From Amoebidium appalachense (lineage: Eukaryota; Ichthyosporea), in NCBI GenBank assembly GCA_963693365.1, contig CAVNZM010000017.1, positions 4,278,001 to 4,342,000 of the forward strand: a stretch of DNA of 64,000 nt, written 5' to 3'. Below, in pieces: positions 1 through 11,355 of this stretch. The position numbers were made by a program, and so were the translations under genes. The notes beneath the pieces were generated by a model, which was not told where the DNA came from, made no database searches, and saw only the letters and a program-made list of their open reading frames with translations. Every line of letters starts with the position of its first letter. Position 1 is the first letter of the stretch.

Positions 1-4
1 TAAG

Positions 5-187
5 GGGTCGAAACTCAGACGCAATTGATGACTTGGGCCCTCCCTGAGGATGGGCTCTGCTTATGACGCATACTGTGCGCATGGCTGATGTTGCATACTT
101 GAATGTTTGCCTTTGCATGTGTCCTGCACCATGCTTCTCATCGTGTATGCGTACTTTGTACTGTGTTCCGCATTCAAACCCCCCCCC
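5..187 (+). repeat. Dispersed poly(C)-ended short element, copy 1
   Basis: It begins near a ggtcgaaactc motif, carries the block gaggatgggctctgctta, then a run around gtatgcgtactttgtac, and ends in attcaaaccccccc. The same order of blocks recurs at 1268, 3016, 4556, 21367, 21607, 21902 and elsewhere, and in reverse complement near 11.2, 12.4 and 45.0 kb. It has no coding capacity. The size and the constant homopolymer end suggest a SINE-like family; no complete pol III A/B box pair was found. Confidence 0.7.
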
Positions 188-558
188 TTCATCCCCCTCC
201 TCTTTACCCTTCCCCTCCTACCTTTCAATGTGTTTGAGCGTGCAATGACTACCCACATACTCTTTTTGTTACGCAATATAATGATAGTTGTCAGCTTCTG
301 GTCACCCCCCCCCCCCCCCCCCCCCCCTCCCCTCATCCCCCATTCCCCCCCTCCCACCCCACTACCAGAACTATCCAGCCACCACATATACCCCCTCTCC
401 CCCCCCCCCCCCCCCCCCCCCCTCACCACCACATACACACATAAGCACACCTTTTCAACTCTCCCCCCATCCCACCGAACATGTGCAGCTGGCTGTATGA
501 TGGTTGGCTTTGTTGATATTTTACTTACACGTTGCCTGGGGGTTGTCTTGTCTTTTTA
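188..558. repeat. C-rich low-complexity stretch
   Basis: Nearly pure C tracts lie near 304-327 and 403-422, separated by short mixed sequence. No exon with splice sites or conserved protein is visible, and the proline-rich frames here follow from the C tracts. Confidence 0.7.
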
Positions 559-562
559 TTAA

Positions 563-1118
563 CCTCTTGAGGACCGTAGATTTCACGAGATCGAGATCGA
601 GATCGAGGTCACCAGCACGGAGACGACCAAGTTTGTGCTCTAATGTGAACATGAAGTTGATAGGAACTAGCCAAATAAAAGTTGCACGAGATTAGAAAAT
701 ACACTGTCCTTCGTCATATGCACAAAAAATCGAACTTTACTCTAATACCGATACCTTGTATATGGTGTATCTACAAAGGGTGCTTGCTGGCTTGACGACA
801 TCGAAATGCTGTCAATGCAATCTTCTGATTGGACCTAAGAATGGCTCCAAATGGCAAAACATGATTGGCCGGTTCAGTCGACATCGATGGCAACTCTAAG
901 ATTTTCTCAATATCTCGAAAGTCACTTCAGAAACAGATATCAAAGATACGAAATAATGATATTTTCCCCAAACCATCTTAGTAACGTTTGTAGGTAAGAC
1001 ATATACCTGTCGGCATATGTAATTTATTTGAGCTTTTTCTATCGATTATGAGCCGCAATACAGTTGTTTAGGTCCCTACCGGGAGCCGGTAGAATCAATT
1101 AGTCCGGTCTTCTAGAGG
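563..1118. mobile_element. piggyBac-like MITE with TTAA target duplication
   Basis: The segment is flanked by TTAA at 559-562 and 1119-1122. It starts with CCTCTTGAGGACCG and ends with the imperfect inverted copy CGGTCTTCTAGAGG. A TTAA duplication plus a terminal repeat starting CC is the signature of the piggyBac superfamily. The 556-bp interior has no transposase frame, so this is a non-autonomous element. It sits between two copies of the poly(C)-ended short element. Family assignment is by the ends only. Confidence 0.65.
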
Positions 1119-1267
1119 TTAATGTTTCTTTTCTTGTTTTACCCCTTCATCGTGTATGTTGCTGTGCCTCCCATCCCCCCCCCGCCTCCCCCCTTCCCCT
1201 TCCAGCCCCCCCCCCCCCCCCCCCCCCCCCTCCCCCCCCCTCCCCCCCCTTCCCCTTCCAATCCCCC

Positions 1268-1439
1268 ACTCAGACGCAATTGATGACTTGGGTCCTCCCT
1301 GAGGATGGGCTCTGCTTATGACGCATACTGTGCACATGGCTGATGTTGCATACTTGAATGTTTGCCTTTGCATGTATCCTGCACCATGCTTCTCGTCGTG
1401 TATGCGTACTTCGTACCGTGTTCCGCATTCAAACCCCCC

Positions 1440-1490
<51 letters not shown>
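1268..1490 (+). repeat. Poly(C)-ended short element, copy 2, with C27-A30 tail
   Basis: It is closely similar to the copy at 5-187 over the whole body. After attcaaa comes an uninterrupted run of 27 C (1434-1460) followed directly by 30 A (1461-1490). A poly(A) tract directly after the element end is what an RNA-mediated insertion by a LINE machinery would leave. I did not find convincing flanking target duplications, because both sides are low complexity. Confidence 0.7.
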
Positions 1491-1493
<3 letters not shown>

Positions 1494-1704
1494 AAAGTTT
1501 TTCAAGTTTTTTCATTTTCACTTTTTTTTTTTTTTTTTCATTTTCACATTGCACTGTGGACTGTCAATTCTTACTCGGCACTGTGTACCACATTTTCCCC
1601 ACCCACCCCTCTTACTGTCCTTCTATTGACATGTTGAAGTTGGGCGGGCGTTCCAAGGCTGGGGCAGGGAGGGAGCTCTGTGTGTGTGTGTGTTTCAACG
1701 GGAA

Positions 1705-1741
<37 letters not shown>

Positions 1742-1746
1742 AACAG

Positions 1747-1875
1747 ATCTAAGGTCGGTAGAATCAACCTCCACAATGTTTTGTTTTCCGGAGCTCAGTC
1801 GAGGTGCCATGTAGGGTCGATGGAGCCACGGAAATCTGGCCAATCCGTAACCAAAGAAAAGACCATGTACCTTAC
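1747..1875 (+). other. Possible upstream exon of the phosphatase gene
   Basis: Unique sequence between a G tract and a C tract, preceded by taacag and followed by a good 5' splice site (cttac|gtaagc). One frame contains NVLFSGAQSR, which resembles the start of dual-specificity phosphatase domains, but that frame does not splice in phase to the exon at 1971 through the best donor. The phase-compatible frame shows no recognisable motif. The exon and its frame are unresolved. Confidence 0.25.
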
Positions 1876-1885
1876 GTAAGCTACT

Positions 1886-1919
<34 letters not shown>

Positions 1920-1970
1920 TTCCCCCCATCCCTCCCTCCTCCTGGCCCCCGCCCCCTGCCCCTCCCCCAG

Positions 1971-2643
1971 ATTCGGTCGGTAGTCAACTGCTGTGATGAG
2001 TATGCAGGCCCAGTCCACGACTACAGCGAAAAGCGCATGGCACAGCTGTACATACCCACAGGTAAATATCCACCCCTCCTCCTCCCCCCCCCCCTCCCCC
2101 CCAACACACACACACACACACACGCCGCGTCTCCCTCCCTCCTCCCTCCCCTCGGTTTGTGTCTGTTGACTGCATGTGTCTTCTGGTGTCTGGATGTTGT
2201 TATGGCATCATGTCGGGTTTTGTTGTATCATACGGCAGTATGTGCTTTGTTTTTTTGCATATATAAACCCGCCTCCCCCCTCCCCCCTCCCGTCCGCCCC
2301 TTCTCCCTTTCCTCCAACCACCCCACCACAGGCACGTGTACACACACACTGGCGTGCGTGCATTCCCGAGCGTACCATACGTACCCGGCAGAGAAATTTT
2401 CATGGCTCCCGCCTGATTTTTGTTTAACAAGCAGCCGCACAATGGGTGATGACACTAAGACAAGATATGCAAAACCGGCATCAACACAACTGCTTAACTC
2501 TGTCCTTCTTTTGGTTTCTACAATTTTTATCCCCGGGGGGGGGGGGGGAGGGGGGGACCGAGGGAGGGAGAAGAGAGGAAAGAGAGAGTGGGAGAGGGGG
2601 GGAGGGGGAGGGAGAGGGGGGGGGGGGGGGGAGAAGGGAGACG

Positions 2644-2680
<37 letters not shown>

Positions 2681-2693
2681 AGGGAGAGAGGGG

Positions 2694-2730
<37 letters not shown>

Positions 2731-2753
2731 CTGGGGGGAGAAGAGAGAGAGAG

Positions 2754-2788
<35 letters not shown>

Positions 2789-3352
2789 CATTCCCTATAT
2801 ATCTATCCGTTCAGTTTGATCATGAGACTCTGTTCCTACCCATCACCACCCATTCCTGCCTATCCCCCCCCCCCCCCCCCCCCCCCCCCCCGCCCTTCCC
2901 CTTCCCCCCCCTTCCCCCCCCCCTCCCCCCACCCCACTCCCCGCCACCGCGTCCCTCCTCCTGTTTAATCTAAGCAGTATTTGAATTGTATTTTGTCGGC
3001 AAGGTGAACGGACCGAAGCTCGGGTACTGTGGATGATTTTGTACCCCCCTGAGAATGGGCTCTGCTTTTTGTGTATACCCTTTTGTTTGCACTCTGCGTT
3101 GTGTTGTCTGTTATGAATGTGTGCTTCGTACTTTTTAACACACTCTTACCACTCCCCCCTTCACCCTCCCCCCCTCCCCCCCCCCCCCCCCCTCCCCTGC
3201 CCGTCGTCGTATAAACATATTCTCCCACCGCCGCCGCCACCTCTACCACACACGCAGATACATATGTATAGACACCTCACACATACAAGCGCATTCACAC
3301 ACATGCAACCATACACATACTCAAATACACGTGTGCATGTACGCGCACACCA

Positions 3353-3405
<53 letters not shown>

Positions 3406-3419
3406 ACATGGGTACACAC

Positions 3420-3465
<46 letters not shown>

Positions 3466-3479
3466 ACATGGGTACACAC

Positions 3480-3556
<77 letters not shown>

Positions 3557-3787
3557 CGATCACCTCGAGCCATCCTTGGAAGATATCAAACGGGCCGTAG
3601 CTTTCATCCAAGACAGGAGGAAAGATGGCGGTGTATATATCCACTGCAAAGGTAAAATAATTGGATGATGGTCGTTAGATATAACCGGATATCCAGATGT
3701 ATGTATGTGTGTGTGTGTGTGTTCGTTTGTGTGTGTGTGTGCATGTGCGCACGCGTGTGTGTGTGTGTGTGTGAGTGGGTGTGCGTG

Positions 3788-3831
<44 letters not shown>

Positions 3832-4039
3832 CGTGCGTGTGTGCGTACGTGCGTGCATGCGTGAGTGTGTGTAAGGCAGTCTCTGTCACAGTGAAGGATA
3901 ATGGTGTGGGCGGTGAGATTGGGTTAGATTGGTTACAAGTGTAGTAGCAGGCTTGAAGGAAAGAGAGTTGGAGGAATAGAGGGTGGAGAAATGTAAACGA
4001 ACGAATTCGCGAGGAGACCGAGGTGGGGTGTGTGTGTGT

Positions 4040-4078
<39 letters not shown>

Positions 4079-4293
4079 AAGAATAACTTAGTGTGTGTAG
4101 AAACTTGGAATGTTAGAAGAACGGGGGTTTGGGAGGGAGAGGGAGGGGGGGGGGGGGGAGGGGAGAGCTAGAGAGAGGGCAGAGAGAGAGATTGAACGGC
4201 TCCTGCCTCGGCGTGGGGCACTGGAAGGGGGAACCCCAAGTGGGAAGACAAGTGTCTGTTTGTGCACAGGTGGTGCCGAAGAAGGGGCGGGGG

Positions 4294-4326
<33 letters not shown>

Positions 4327-4740
4327 GGGAGGGGGGGGAGGGAGGGGGAGGGGGGAGCAAGTGAGGGGTTGGGGGGAAACAGGGAGAAAAAGAGGGGGGA
4401 TTGGTAAGACAGACACGTGTTCACGTGTACACGTGTGTGTGCAGGAGGTGTGGGAAGAAGTGGTGCCGTGGCGTTTTGCTGGCTGCTGGCAGAAAAGAAA
4501 ATGGGCCTAAAGGAGACACAGGACTACTTGCTTACGTAAGTCACCCCCCCCCCCCAATGGCTGATGTTGCATACTTGAATGTTTGCCTTTGCATGTGTCC
4601 TGCACCATGCTTCTCATCGTGTATGCGTACTTTGTACTGTGTTCCGCATTCAAACCCCCCCCCCCCCCCCCCCCCCAAGGCTACCATCTACCCACACACA
4701 CACACACAGACACCAGACACACCGCGCACGCACGCACACA

Positions 4741-4806
<66 letters not shown>

Positions 4807-5522
4807 CAGACGACACCAGTAAATCTGCATATCTTGCCTCCACCCATCATATAAGCTTTGTGCTCTTGTCCCTGCCGTCCTGTTACATCTAACAAACTAT
4901 TTCTAGGATTAGAAACACCAAAACATAGGTCCTACAGATCTGGTCTAAGTTACTCTCCGCCCTTCCCGTCGTTGCTATAGTATCAGTTTTAAACAAAAAC
5001 GATGATTTAGTTTGGTTGGGTACCGTGGCTCTCTTCGATTTCAATACCCCTATGCAGTAACACCCCCCCCCCCCCCCCCCCCCCCCCCCCCTTTCTCCCC
5101 CCTTCACACAAACGCACCTACACTAACATACACACACACGTCACACCCTTTTCCCTACCTAATTCTGCTTCAAAGCTCATACTTTTTTAATAGTACAGCT
5201 TGTATGGTTTTAGCTGAGAAAGATTCCCCCTCCCCCCCCAGACACGCGCGCGCACACACGCGCACACACAGATCTCCGGGGGGAGGGGGAGGGGGGGGGG
5301 GGGGGGGGAGTTATGCGCGCATGGGAGATTGATAGAAGTCTATACGGGCTTTGTACCAAGGTGGGGATCCCGCGTAGAAACATGCAATATAACAAGTGAA
5401 GTCTATGTATGTCGCTAATTTAACATATTTGTGCAAATACCAGGCGCCGCAAGGTGCACGGCAACCTCTACCAACGGGCCAACGTCCAGGCATTCTACGA
5501 CGACCTCCAGAAGCAGAAGTGA
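1971..5522 (+). CDS. Dual-specificity protein phosphatase, PTPMT1-like (5' end missing)
   Basis: Four exons join in phase: 1971-2061, 3556-3651, 4445-4535 and 5444-5522, giving 118 residues and a TGA stop. All introns are GT-AG. The first exon encodes VVNCCDEY, the second [14 protein letters not shown], and the third completes the catalytic P-loop HCKGGVGRSG, a CX5R signature with nucleophile Cys and phosphate-binding Arg. The last exon gives [18 protein letters not shown], like the C-terminal helix of this family. Known members act on phosphotyrosine/phosphoserine or on phosphatidylglycerophosphate in mitochondria; which substrate applies here cannot be told. The N-terminal 50 or so residues, including the usual GA(x)P-type motif, are not placed. 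Introns are filled with (CA)n, (GT)n, G tracts and copies of the poly(C)-ended element. Confidence 0.88.
3016..3165 (+). repeat. Poly(C)-ended short element, diverged copy in phosphatase intron 1
   Basis: It contains gctcgggtactgtggatga, gagaatgggctctgctt and gtgtgcttcgtacttttt in family order, then a C-rich end. It lies in the sense orientation of the host intron. Confidence 0.6.
3353..3554 (+). repeat. (CA)n microsatellite running into a 3' splice site
   Basis: About 200 bp of CA repeat, with two copies of an internal 66-bp period containing acacatgggtacac. The repeat itself supplies the acceptor: cacacacag is followed at 3556 by the phosphatase exon. Confidence 0.9.
3697..3875 (+). repeat. 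(GT)n microsatellite close to a 5' splice site
   Basis: GT-rich repeat beginning about 45 nt after the donor at 3652 in phosphatase intron 2, interrupted by gcgc and ttcg units. Confidence 0.9.
4040..4077 (+). repeat. Poly(G) tract
   Basis: Near-uninterrupted G run of about 38 nt in phosphatase intron 2. Further G tracts lie at 4297-4325, so the intron could form stacked G-quadruplexes in RNA. Confidence 0.9.
4556..4676 (+). repeat. Poly(C)-ended short element, 5'-truncated copy
   Basis: It starts at atggctgatgttgcatac and matches the 3' two-thirds of the copies at 5 and 1268 almost exactly, ending in attcaaa and a C tract. It begins 20 nt after the phosphatase intron 3 donor. Confidence 0.75.
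4741..4800 (+). repeat. (CA)n microsatellite
   Basis: Uninterrupted CA repeat of 60 bp in phosphatase intron 3. Confidence 0.95.
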
Positions 5523-5649
5523 TGACGTCATGCCGCCTTCCATAATTGGAAGTCGCCGAGATTAATCTACCCATGGGACCTTAAGTTTTGTTCTATTACA
5601 GTATATGTCTTGTAGCTACGGAAGATTCGGCTGAAGTCTTTGTGAGAAA

Positions 5650-5818
5650 GTGTAACCTTGAAATGGTTGGCTAGGATTGACTTTTCCAAGTATTAGATTT
5701 TAGTTTTAAGCTAAAATTCTAGTCTAAGTGTTAGTGTAACCTTAAAATGGTTGGCTAGGATTGACTTTTTCAAATATGTATTAGATTTTAGTTTTGAGTT
5801 AAATTTAGTCTAAGTGTT
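5650..5818 (+). repeat. Two-copy tandem repeat of about 84 bp downstream of the phosphatase stop
   Basis: Both units start gtgtaacctt(g/a)aaatgg and end agtctaagtgtt, at 5650-5732 and 5734-5818. They differ by a few substitutions and a small indel. They lie about 130 bp after the phosphatase stop codon, so probably in its 3' UTR. Confidence 0.85.
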
Positions 5819-5822
5819 TATT

Positions 5823-7232
5823 ATTACATTATATTCTAGTTATATCGTGCAACTGGCTAAGTGGCTGTAGTGGTTCTGAAGCATGGAGTGTCTAAAAATG
5901 GCTCTGATGCATGATCACAGACACAGCGATTTGATTGTACATTGACATGTTGTTTGCACGGGCACAAACCCGTGCACATATATGCGCACACGAGGAATGG
6001 GCAGGCTCTGTCACACTCACGCAATACAACCCACACCCGCGCGCACACACGCACACACAGCACTAACAAGTTGTGAAGACACATGTAAACGACATATTGA
6101 AATGCGGATGTATCAAGTAGATCCAGAGCTGGAAACATGCAATCATAATGTGTGTTTTGCAGATGGCTAAATCACGTATGTCGACATTGTAACTTCCAAA
6201 TGTAGAATTATCATAATGTAGTGCGTGTTTGACGCGTAACCCGTGTGTGAGTAAAACATTTCTAACCCTAGTATTGTGATGTTGGGCCGTTGTCGGGCTC
6301 GTGTGAATGTACATACTGTCGCATAGTGCTCTGTGTGGGTGTCGGCCGCGGTGTGGCTGTGTGTGTGTGGGGGGGGGGTGTCTGTGTTTGTGTGTGTGTT
6401 GCGCGGTGGCGTAACGGTCACCATGGTGATTGTACATGTGGTGGCAGTGTTGGTTACTGTACATTTCAGTGATGATGCGGCTTTGTGCAAGCTCCCTACG
6501 GTGGTGTTTTCAATCATTATCTTGTCAATGAGGGGTTGTCCATATCCCGGGCCCTACTTTTTTGGTTTTGTTATAAAACTTTTTTTTTTAGCATTAGGGC
6601 GGTCATATCCACGGGGCCGCGTATACGTGCGCGTGGGTGCGCATTGGGGGCGGTTGCTATTGTGCATTGCCACTCATGTCATGATCCATGGCCATGGAAC
6701 GAAGAGGTGGGGTCGAACCTCCTGCCTGGGGGCGGAGGGGAGAGGGGGGGGGCGGGGGGGGGGGGGGGGGAGGGGGGGGAGGGGGGAGGGGGGAGGGGGG
6801 GGGGGAGGGGAAGAGGAGGAGGAGGAGGGTGCTCGAGGTCCGCCGGGAAGGAAGTGGGGTAATGCCATGCCAATATTGATTAGCCGGCTTCTTTACCTCG
6901 GGATCACTAGAATCGTTCTCCGGCAATGATGAACAACATGTGCATGTGACCGACCAACGATTGACATGCACGATCATCGACTCATTATAGTGTCCAGGAT
7001 CTGCCTCACCACGACATTATGGAAATATACAAGAATAGTCAGCGCACCTAAAAGGTTGCCAGCCACCTTTTTGGCAAGTAGTTATAAACATACAAGCTTC
7101 CGCTTTTGTTGCTCGAACGTTGGCCACTGGCAGTTTTCGCGGGCTACGTCATGGCCTAAACAACCAATCAAAAGCCGTTATCTGATCTCCTGTTTCGTTC
7201 ATCCCACAATCAAACACCTAAAAATCATTTTT
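5823..7232. other. Intergenic stretch, no gene seen
   Basis: Mixed sequence with short GT and G-rich tracts (for example near 6720-6830). No exon with conserved protein similarity is visible. Confidence 0.5.
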
Positions 7233-7240
7233 TATATAAA
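7233..7240 (+). promoter_or_regulatory. TATA-like box upstream of U2 snRNA
   Basis: TATATAAA centred near -27 relative to the U2 start. This is inference from position only; snRNA promoters of protists vary. Confidence 0.35.
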
Positions 7241-7263
7241 TCGATCACAGCCCATATTCAGGT

Positions 7264-7456
7264 ATCGCTTCTCGGCCTTTTGGCTAAGATCAAGTGTAGT
7301 ATCTGTTCTTATCAGCTTAATATCTGATATGGGATCTACGGATCCCGATCAATATTAAACTTATTTTTGTGCCCGGGTCATATGTGCTGAGCTTGCTCAA
7401 ACTATGGCCGCACGTGGCCCTGGTATCGCACTACCTCCAGGGCTGCGGGGTCCCCC
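7264..7456 (+). ncRNA. U2: U2 spliceosomal snRNA
   Basis: The 5' end atcgcttctcggccttttgg continues into the invariant branch-point recognition region (GTGTAGTATCTGTTC) and stem IIa (atatctgatatgggatc). An Sm-type site, atttttg, lies at 7363-7369. The 3' domain contains cctggtatcgcactacctcc, matching the conserved stem IV loop. U2 pairs with the intron branch point in the major spliceosome, consistent with the GT-AG introns here. The 3' end is set by family length (about 190 nt) and by the C-rich closing strand, so it is approximate. Confidence 0.95.
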
Positions 7457-8775
7457 TTTCAATTGTTGCTAATAAAAAAAATTTAAATTAAAAGTGTTCA
7501 GACTTCTCTTACGGTATCCCTGAAGTGTCTAACTCCTCTTTTTCAGTTAATATCCCACCCATTCTTTTTTCTGCTCTGTTTTACGTGAGACTCATGTTCT
7601 GGCCCCCTACCCCCCCCCCCCCCCCCCTCCCCTCCCCCCACCTCGAGTTGAATTGAATGGTGTCCCCCACCCCAACACCCAACTCACCGGTCCCACCCTC
7701 TCCGGTTCGATTAACCACCCCATGTCCAGGCACATGTACCAAATAGCACAATCCAAGTTGAGCCAAAAATAGGACAATCCAAGTTGAGCCGGCTGCTGTC
7801 GTGATATCATAGTATTACCCGCTTTTTTTGCTTCCTCTCTATGGTGAAAAGCATGACTGCAAGTGTTACAGTATATAAAACCCCAACTCAGTCTGTGCTA
7901 GATCACAATTTTTTTGTGGCGCGTCCCGACTGGATAAACAAGCAACAGGACTCCGTACAATCAATCTTAGCCGTCTGACTCACACGACCTTAGAAACAAG
8001 CAGCACTATCCAAACCTAATATTATTTAGCCAAACAATGTATCAAGCATTCCCCCCCCCCCCCCCCCCCCCCCCTCCCCCCCCCCCTCCCCCCCCCCGGG
8101 CGCAGGGCACGCACCCTTTCCCTGTCCCTGCCGATGTGACAGGCTCAACAAGAGCCTTTTTAATCATTTTGCATAGGCGAGCGTGAGGTTTTCGAGAAAT
8201 ATTTCTCGGAGAAAAAAATAAGAGGAAACTCGTGGCCCTAATCATTATGCTATATTTGTCACAAGCAAACCTTCAAGGTGTTGTCTTGTGTGAAGTTCTG
8301 AATTGTTATACAATACTTTAACATAATGTAGCATTTTACATAATATGGCAATATGTACGTTATGTCCCCGGCCAGCAGGGACGCTTTCTGTAGCTCGGCA
8401 TTTTCACTGAAGTAAAAAAAAAAAAAAGGCCACATATCACAGCATGTATATCTAATCCACTGATATATTCTTTAATTTGGCAGGCACGATTAGGCAGGCA
8501 CGATTCCAGTGTCAACATAAAAGAAAACTGGATGTGCATAAATTTCTATCACATAATGCACTAAAGAAGCGGACCAAATCCTCCCCCCCTCCCCCCCCCC
8601 CCCCCCCCCCCCCTCCCCCTTACGCACCCACGCACCCACGCACCCATGCATCCACCGCACCCCAACCCCTTCTCCTCCCCCTCCCCAAACAAGCACACAA
8701 ACACATGTGCACATACACGTACACGAATACACACACACATTAAGCTGTCCCTAACAAACAATTAATAGCAGAAGA
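7457..8775. other. Intergenic stretch, no gene seen
   Basis: It contains C tracts (near 7610-7640, 8050-8098 and 8581-8622) and a short direct repeat aatccaagttgagcc near 7751-7792. No conserved coding exon is visible before the stop of the minus-strand receptor gene. Confidence 0.5.
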
Positions 8776-11075
8776 CTAGTCCTCCTCCTCCTCCACCCCA
8801 CCCAGAGCCTTCCCCTTTCCCGCACCCCTCTCCTTCATGTTTATCGTCTCCGATTCGGGTGCGCTCTCTTCAGCCCGAATTCCTAAACTCGATCCCAAAT
8901 TTCCAAAATACGCACTCAAGCTATTTGAGCTACTACTAGCGCGCTGACCGTTTTCCGCAGAGAGCAGAGACGTACTTGAATCCATAAAACTCTCGAAATC
9001 GTGCAGACTTAGCCCAGATTTCTGAAGCGAAACCTCCAACCGTGCGTGCTTTAACACCAACTCTTCAAGTCTCTCCTCCAGTACTTTAACTTCTTCCTTC
9101 AGTTGTCCCACCCTCTCGCTCGACTCCGCTGCCAAATTTTCGTCTTTTTTTCTCCCCCCGATTCTTCTTCTCGTCCCCCTTGGGTGGGGTGAGCCACAAA
9201 AACGTCTGCAGGAAGGACATTAGACTGTCCTTGCTCGACCTTCGCCGCCTTCCAATTGTGTTTCTTGAATTTTGGGAGATTTGCGGTACAGGTACCCTCA
9301 CTACAACATTTTCCAGGCTTGCGCTCGGGTCGTCCAGAAGTCGATCGTTGCTTGCTCCCTGATCGGCAGGTAGTACCTGGAGATTTGCGTTCGATGTCGA
9401 CCTGGTTGCCAAATTTCCGAAATTTACGCTTGCGCTCGTAGTTCGCCGAGCGTTGTGGTGCACGTGTGCCCCCGTGCTCCTCGATCCCCTCGGCGATTGC
9501 GTAGCAATAGGGGAAGAAACATAACAACCTTCCGGGAAATCGCAAAAAGCTAAAACCGTATCGGAAGCTCTGTGCCTGCGGTTGGTGTTAATCGGTGTCG
9601 GTCTGCGGTTGTTTGTGGATAGCGATCGGAGATTTTGATTGGATCCCGCATGTGGCAGGCGGGTACCTGATGCCGTAACACTGTGTGCAATTGAAACCGA
9701 TTTTGACCGATCGGGAACGGCCACGGTTGGTTGGCTGGCACGCTGGCTTTGGCCGACCGTTGCATCTGCCGATTGGCTCCGAGTCACGGCCCGGTGGGGG
9801 AGTGTTCCACCATTGGTGGTAGTGATGCACGTTGTCGTTGCAGCAAATGCGCTGGTTCCGTTAAAAACTAAATTGTTTCCGCGCGTTTGCTGCCCACCCG
9901 TGCTTGATGGCTGGGGGGTGGTGTCGCTCGTGTATGTGACGGCGCCGGATGGGTCAGTGATTGATTGGAAGAGTTTTGGGCCAAAAAACACCAACTTGGT
10001 GAACAGGAGGGAGAATCTGTGTGGGAATACGTGTGTGTGGGTGGGTAGGGGGTTGGGGTGGGGAGGGGTAAGGGTCATTAGTTGGTGTGTGGACGTGTGC
10101 AAATGACAACTTTGAAAATTGGTGTTACACATACCCAATATTTGAAATGATATTCACATGACATCGCACGCACATGTGTATGCAACAGCAAATACGCAAT
10201 TGGGGTGCTTGGGGAAGGGACAAAAATGACGGCGGGGAATAGAGAGTGTGAGGCGGATGTGTGTGTGTGGTGTGTGTGTGTGTGTGTGCTTGCTGCCTGT
10301 GTGGCACCCAGTGTGTAAGTGTGTTCTGTGTGTGTGTATATCTTGGTTGTGGTGGTGGTCGGGAAGAGTGGGTCGTGAGGGTGTGAGTGTGAGCTTTTTT
10401 TTGGCACCTATTTTTATAATTATTTCATTTTCATTATATGATAATGAATCAAATCATCGGCATGATATACATCGTGTGTGTGTGTGTGTGTTGTGTGTGC
10501 GTGTGTGTGTGTGTGTGTGTGTTATATTTGGAGAGCTGGAGGGGAGGGAGGGAGGGGGGCAGTACATACCCAGAGCAACTGGCAGCCACGACACCAATCA
10601 CAACTTGATCATTCACCAGACGGAAAATGGGGAACAGAATTATTCCCATGGTGGTAATTTGCATGGATATGATCCAGATATACCGGGCCTGTGTGAATAT
10701 TTTTCAACGGTGGACATACATTAGTCGGTGACTTGCTGATGGCATAGACGGGCACCAAGAAACAGGCCAAAATATGACCCTGTACGAGATATAACTTCCC
10801 AGATAATTGAAACTTTGTAATATGCCTGGACTGAGTTGTTCAGATGCTCATTGTATACGGGAGCGCCAGAAACAGTTAATAAAGGAAACGTGGGTAGCAT
10901 GTGGGTGGGGAGATGTGGGGGGCCGGGGGGAAGGGGGCGAGGGGGAAATGGGGGGGAGGGTTGGGAGGGGGGGAGAGGGGAAGGGGGGGGGGGGGGGGGG
11001 GGGGGGGGGAGGGTTAGGGGGTAAGAGTGATCACAGAAGACAAAGTACACAGTCACGACCGACAACACACTGCCG

Positions 11076-11113
<38 letters not shown>

Positions 11114-11320
11114 ATAACAACAACCCCAACACAGGCAGGGGGAAAGGGGGGGAGAGGGGGAGGAGGGGGGAATAGAGAGGGGGGCGGAGGGGAGAAAGGG
11201 GATGGAGAAGGAGAGAGAGAAAGATGAAAGAGCACAAAGTACAAAGAGGGAGAACATAAAAGGGTATACATCATAAGTAGAGCCCATCCTCAGGCCTGGG
11301 GGGCCAAGTCATTCACAGTA

Positions 11321-11355
<35 letters not shown>

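Noticed and set aside
3117-3668. Long frames of HTHTHT and CVCVCV
   Set aside because: They are direct products of (CA)n/(GT)n, open on both strands and in several frames; no conserved protein is inside except the short phosphatase exon.
6333-6929. 198-residue Gly-rich frame
   Set aside because: The C-terminal half is a G/A-rich tract, and the remainder shows no conserved motif.
10720-10860. Possible extra receptor exon (frame with [13 protein letters not shown])
   Set aside because: The exon at 10688-10570 joins in phase 0 directly to 11525 and aligns as TM6 without it; the frame has no splice-compatible phase.
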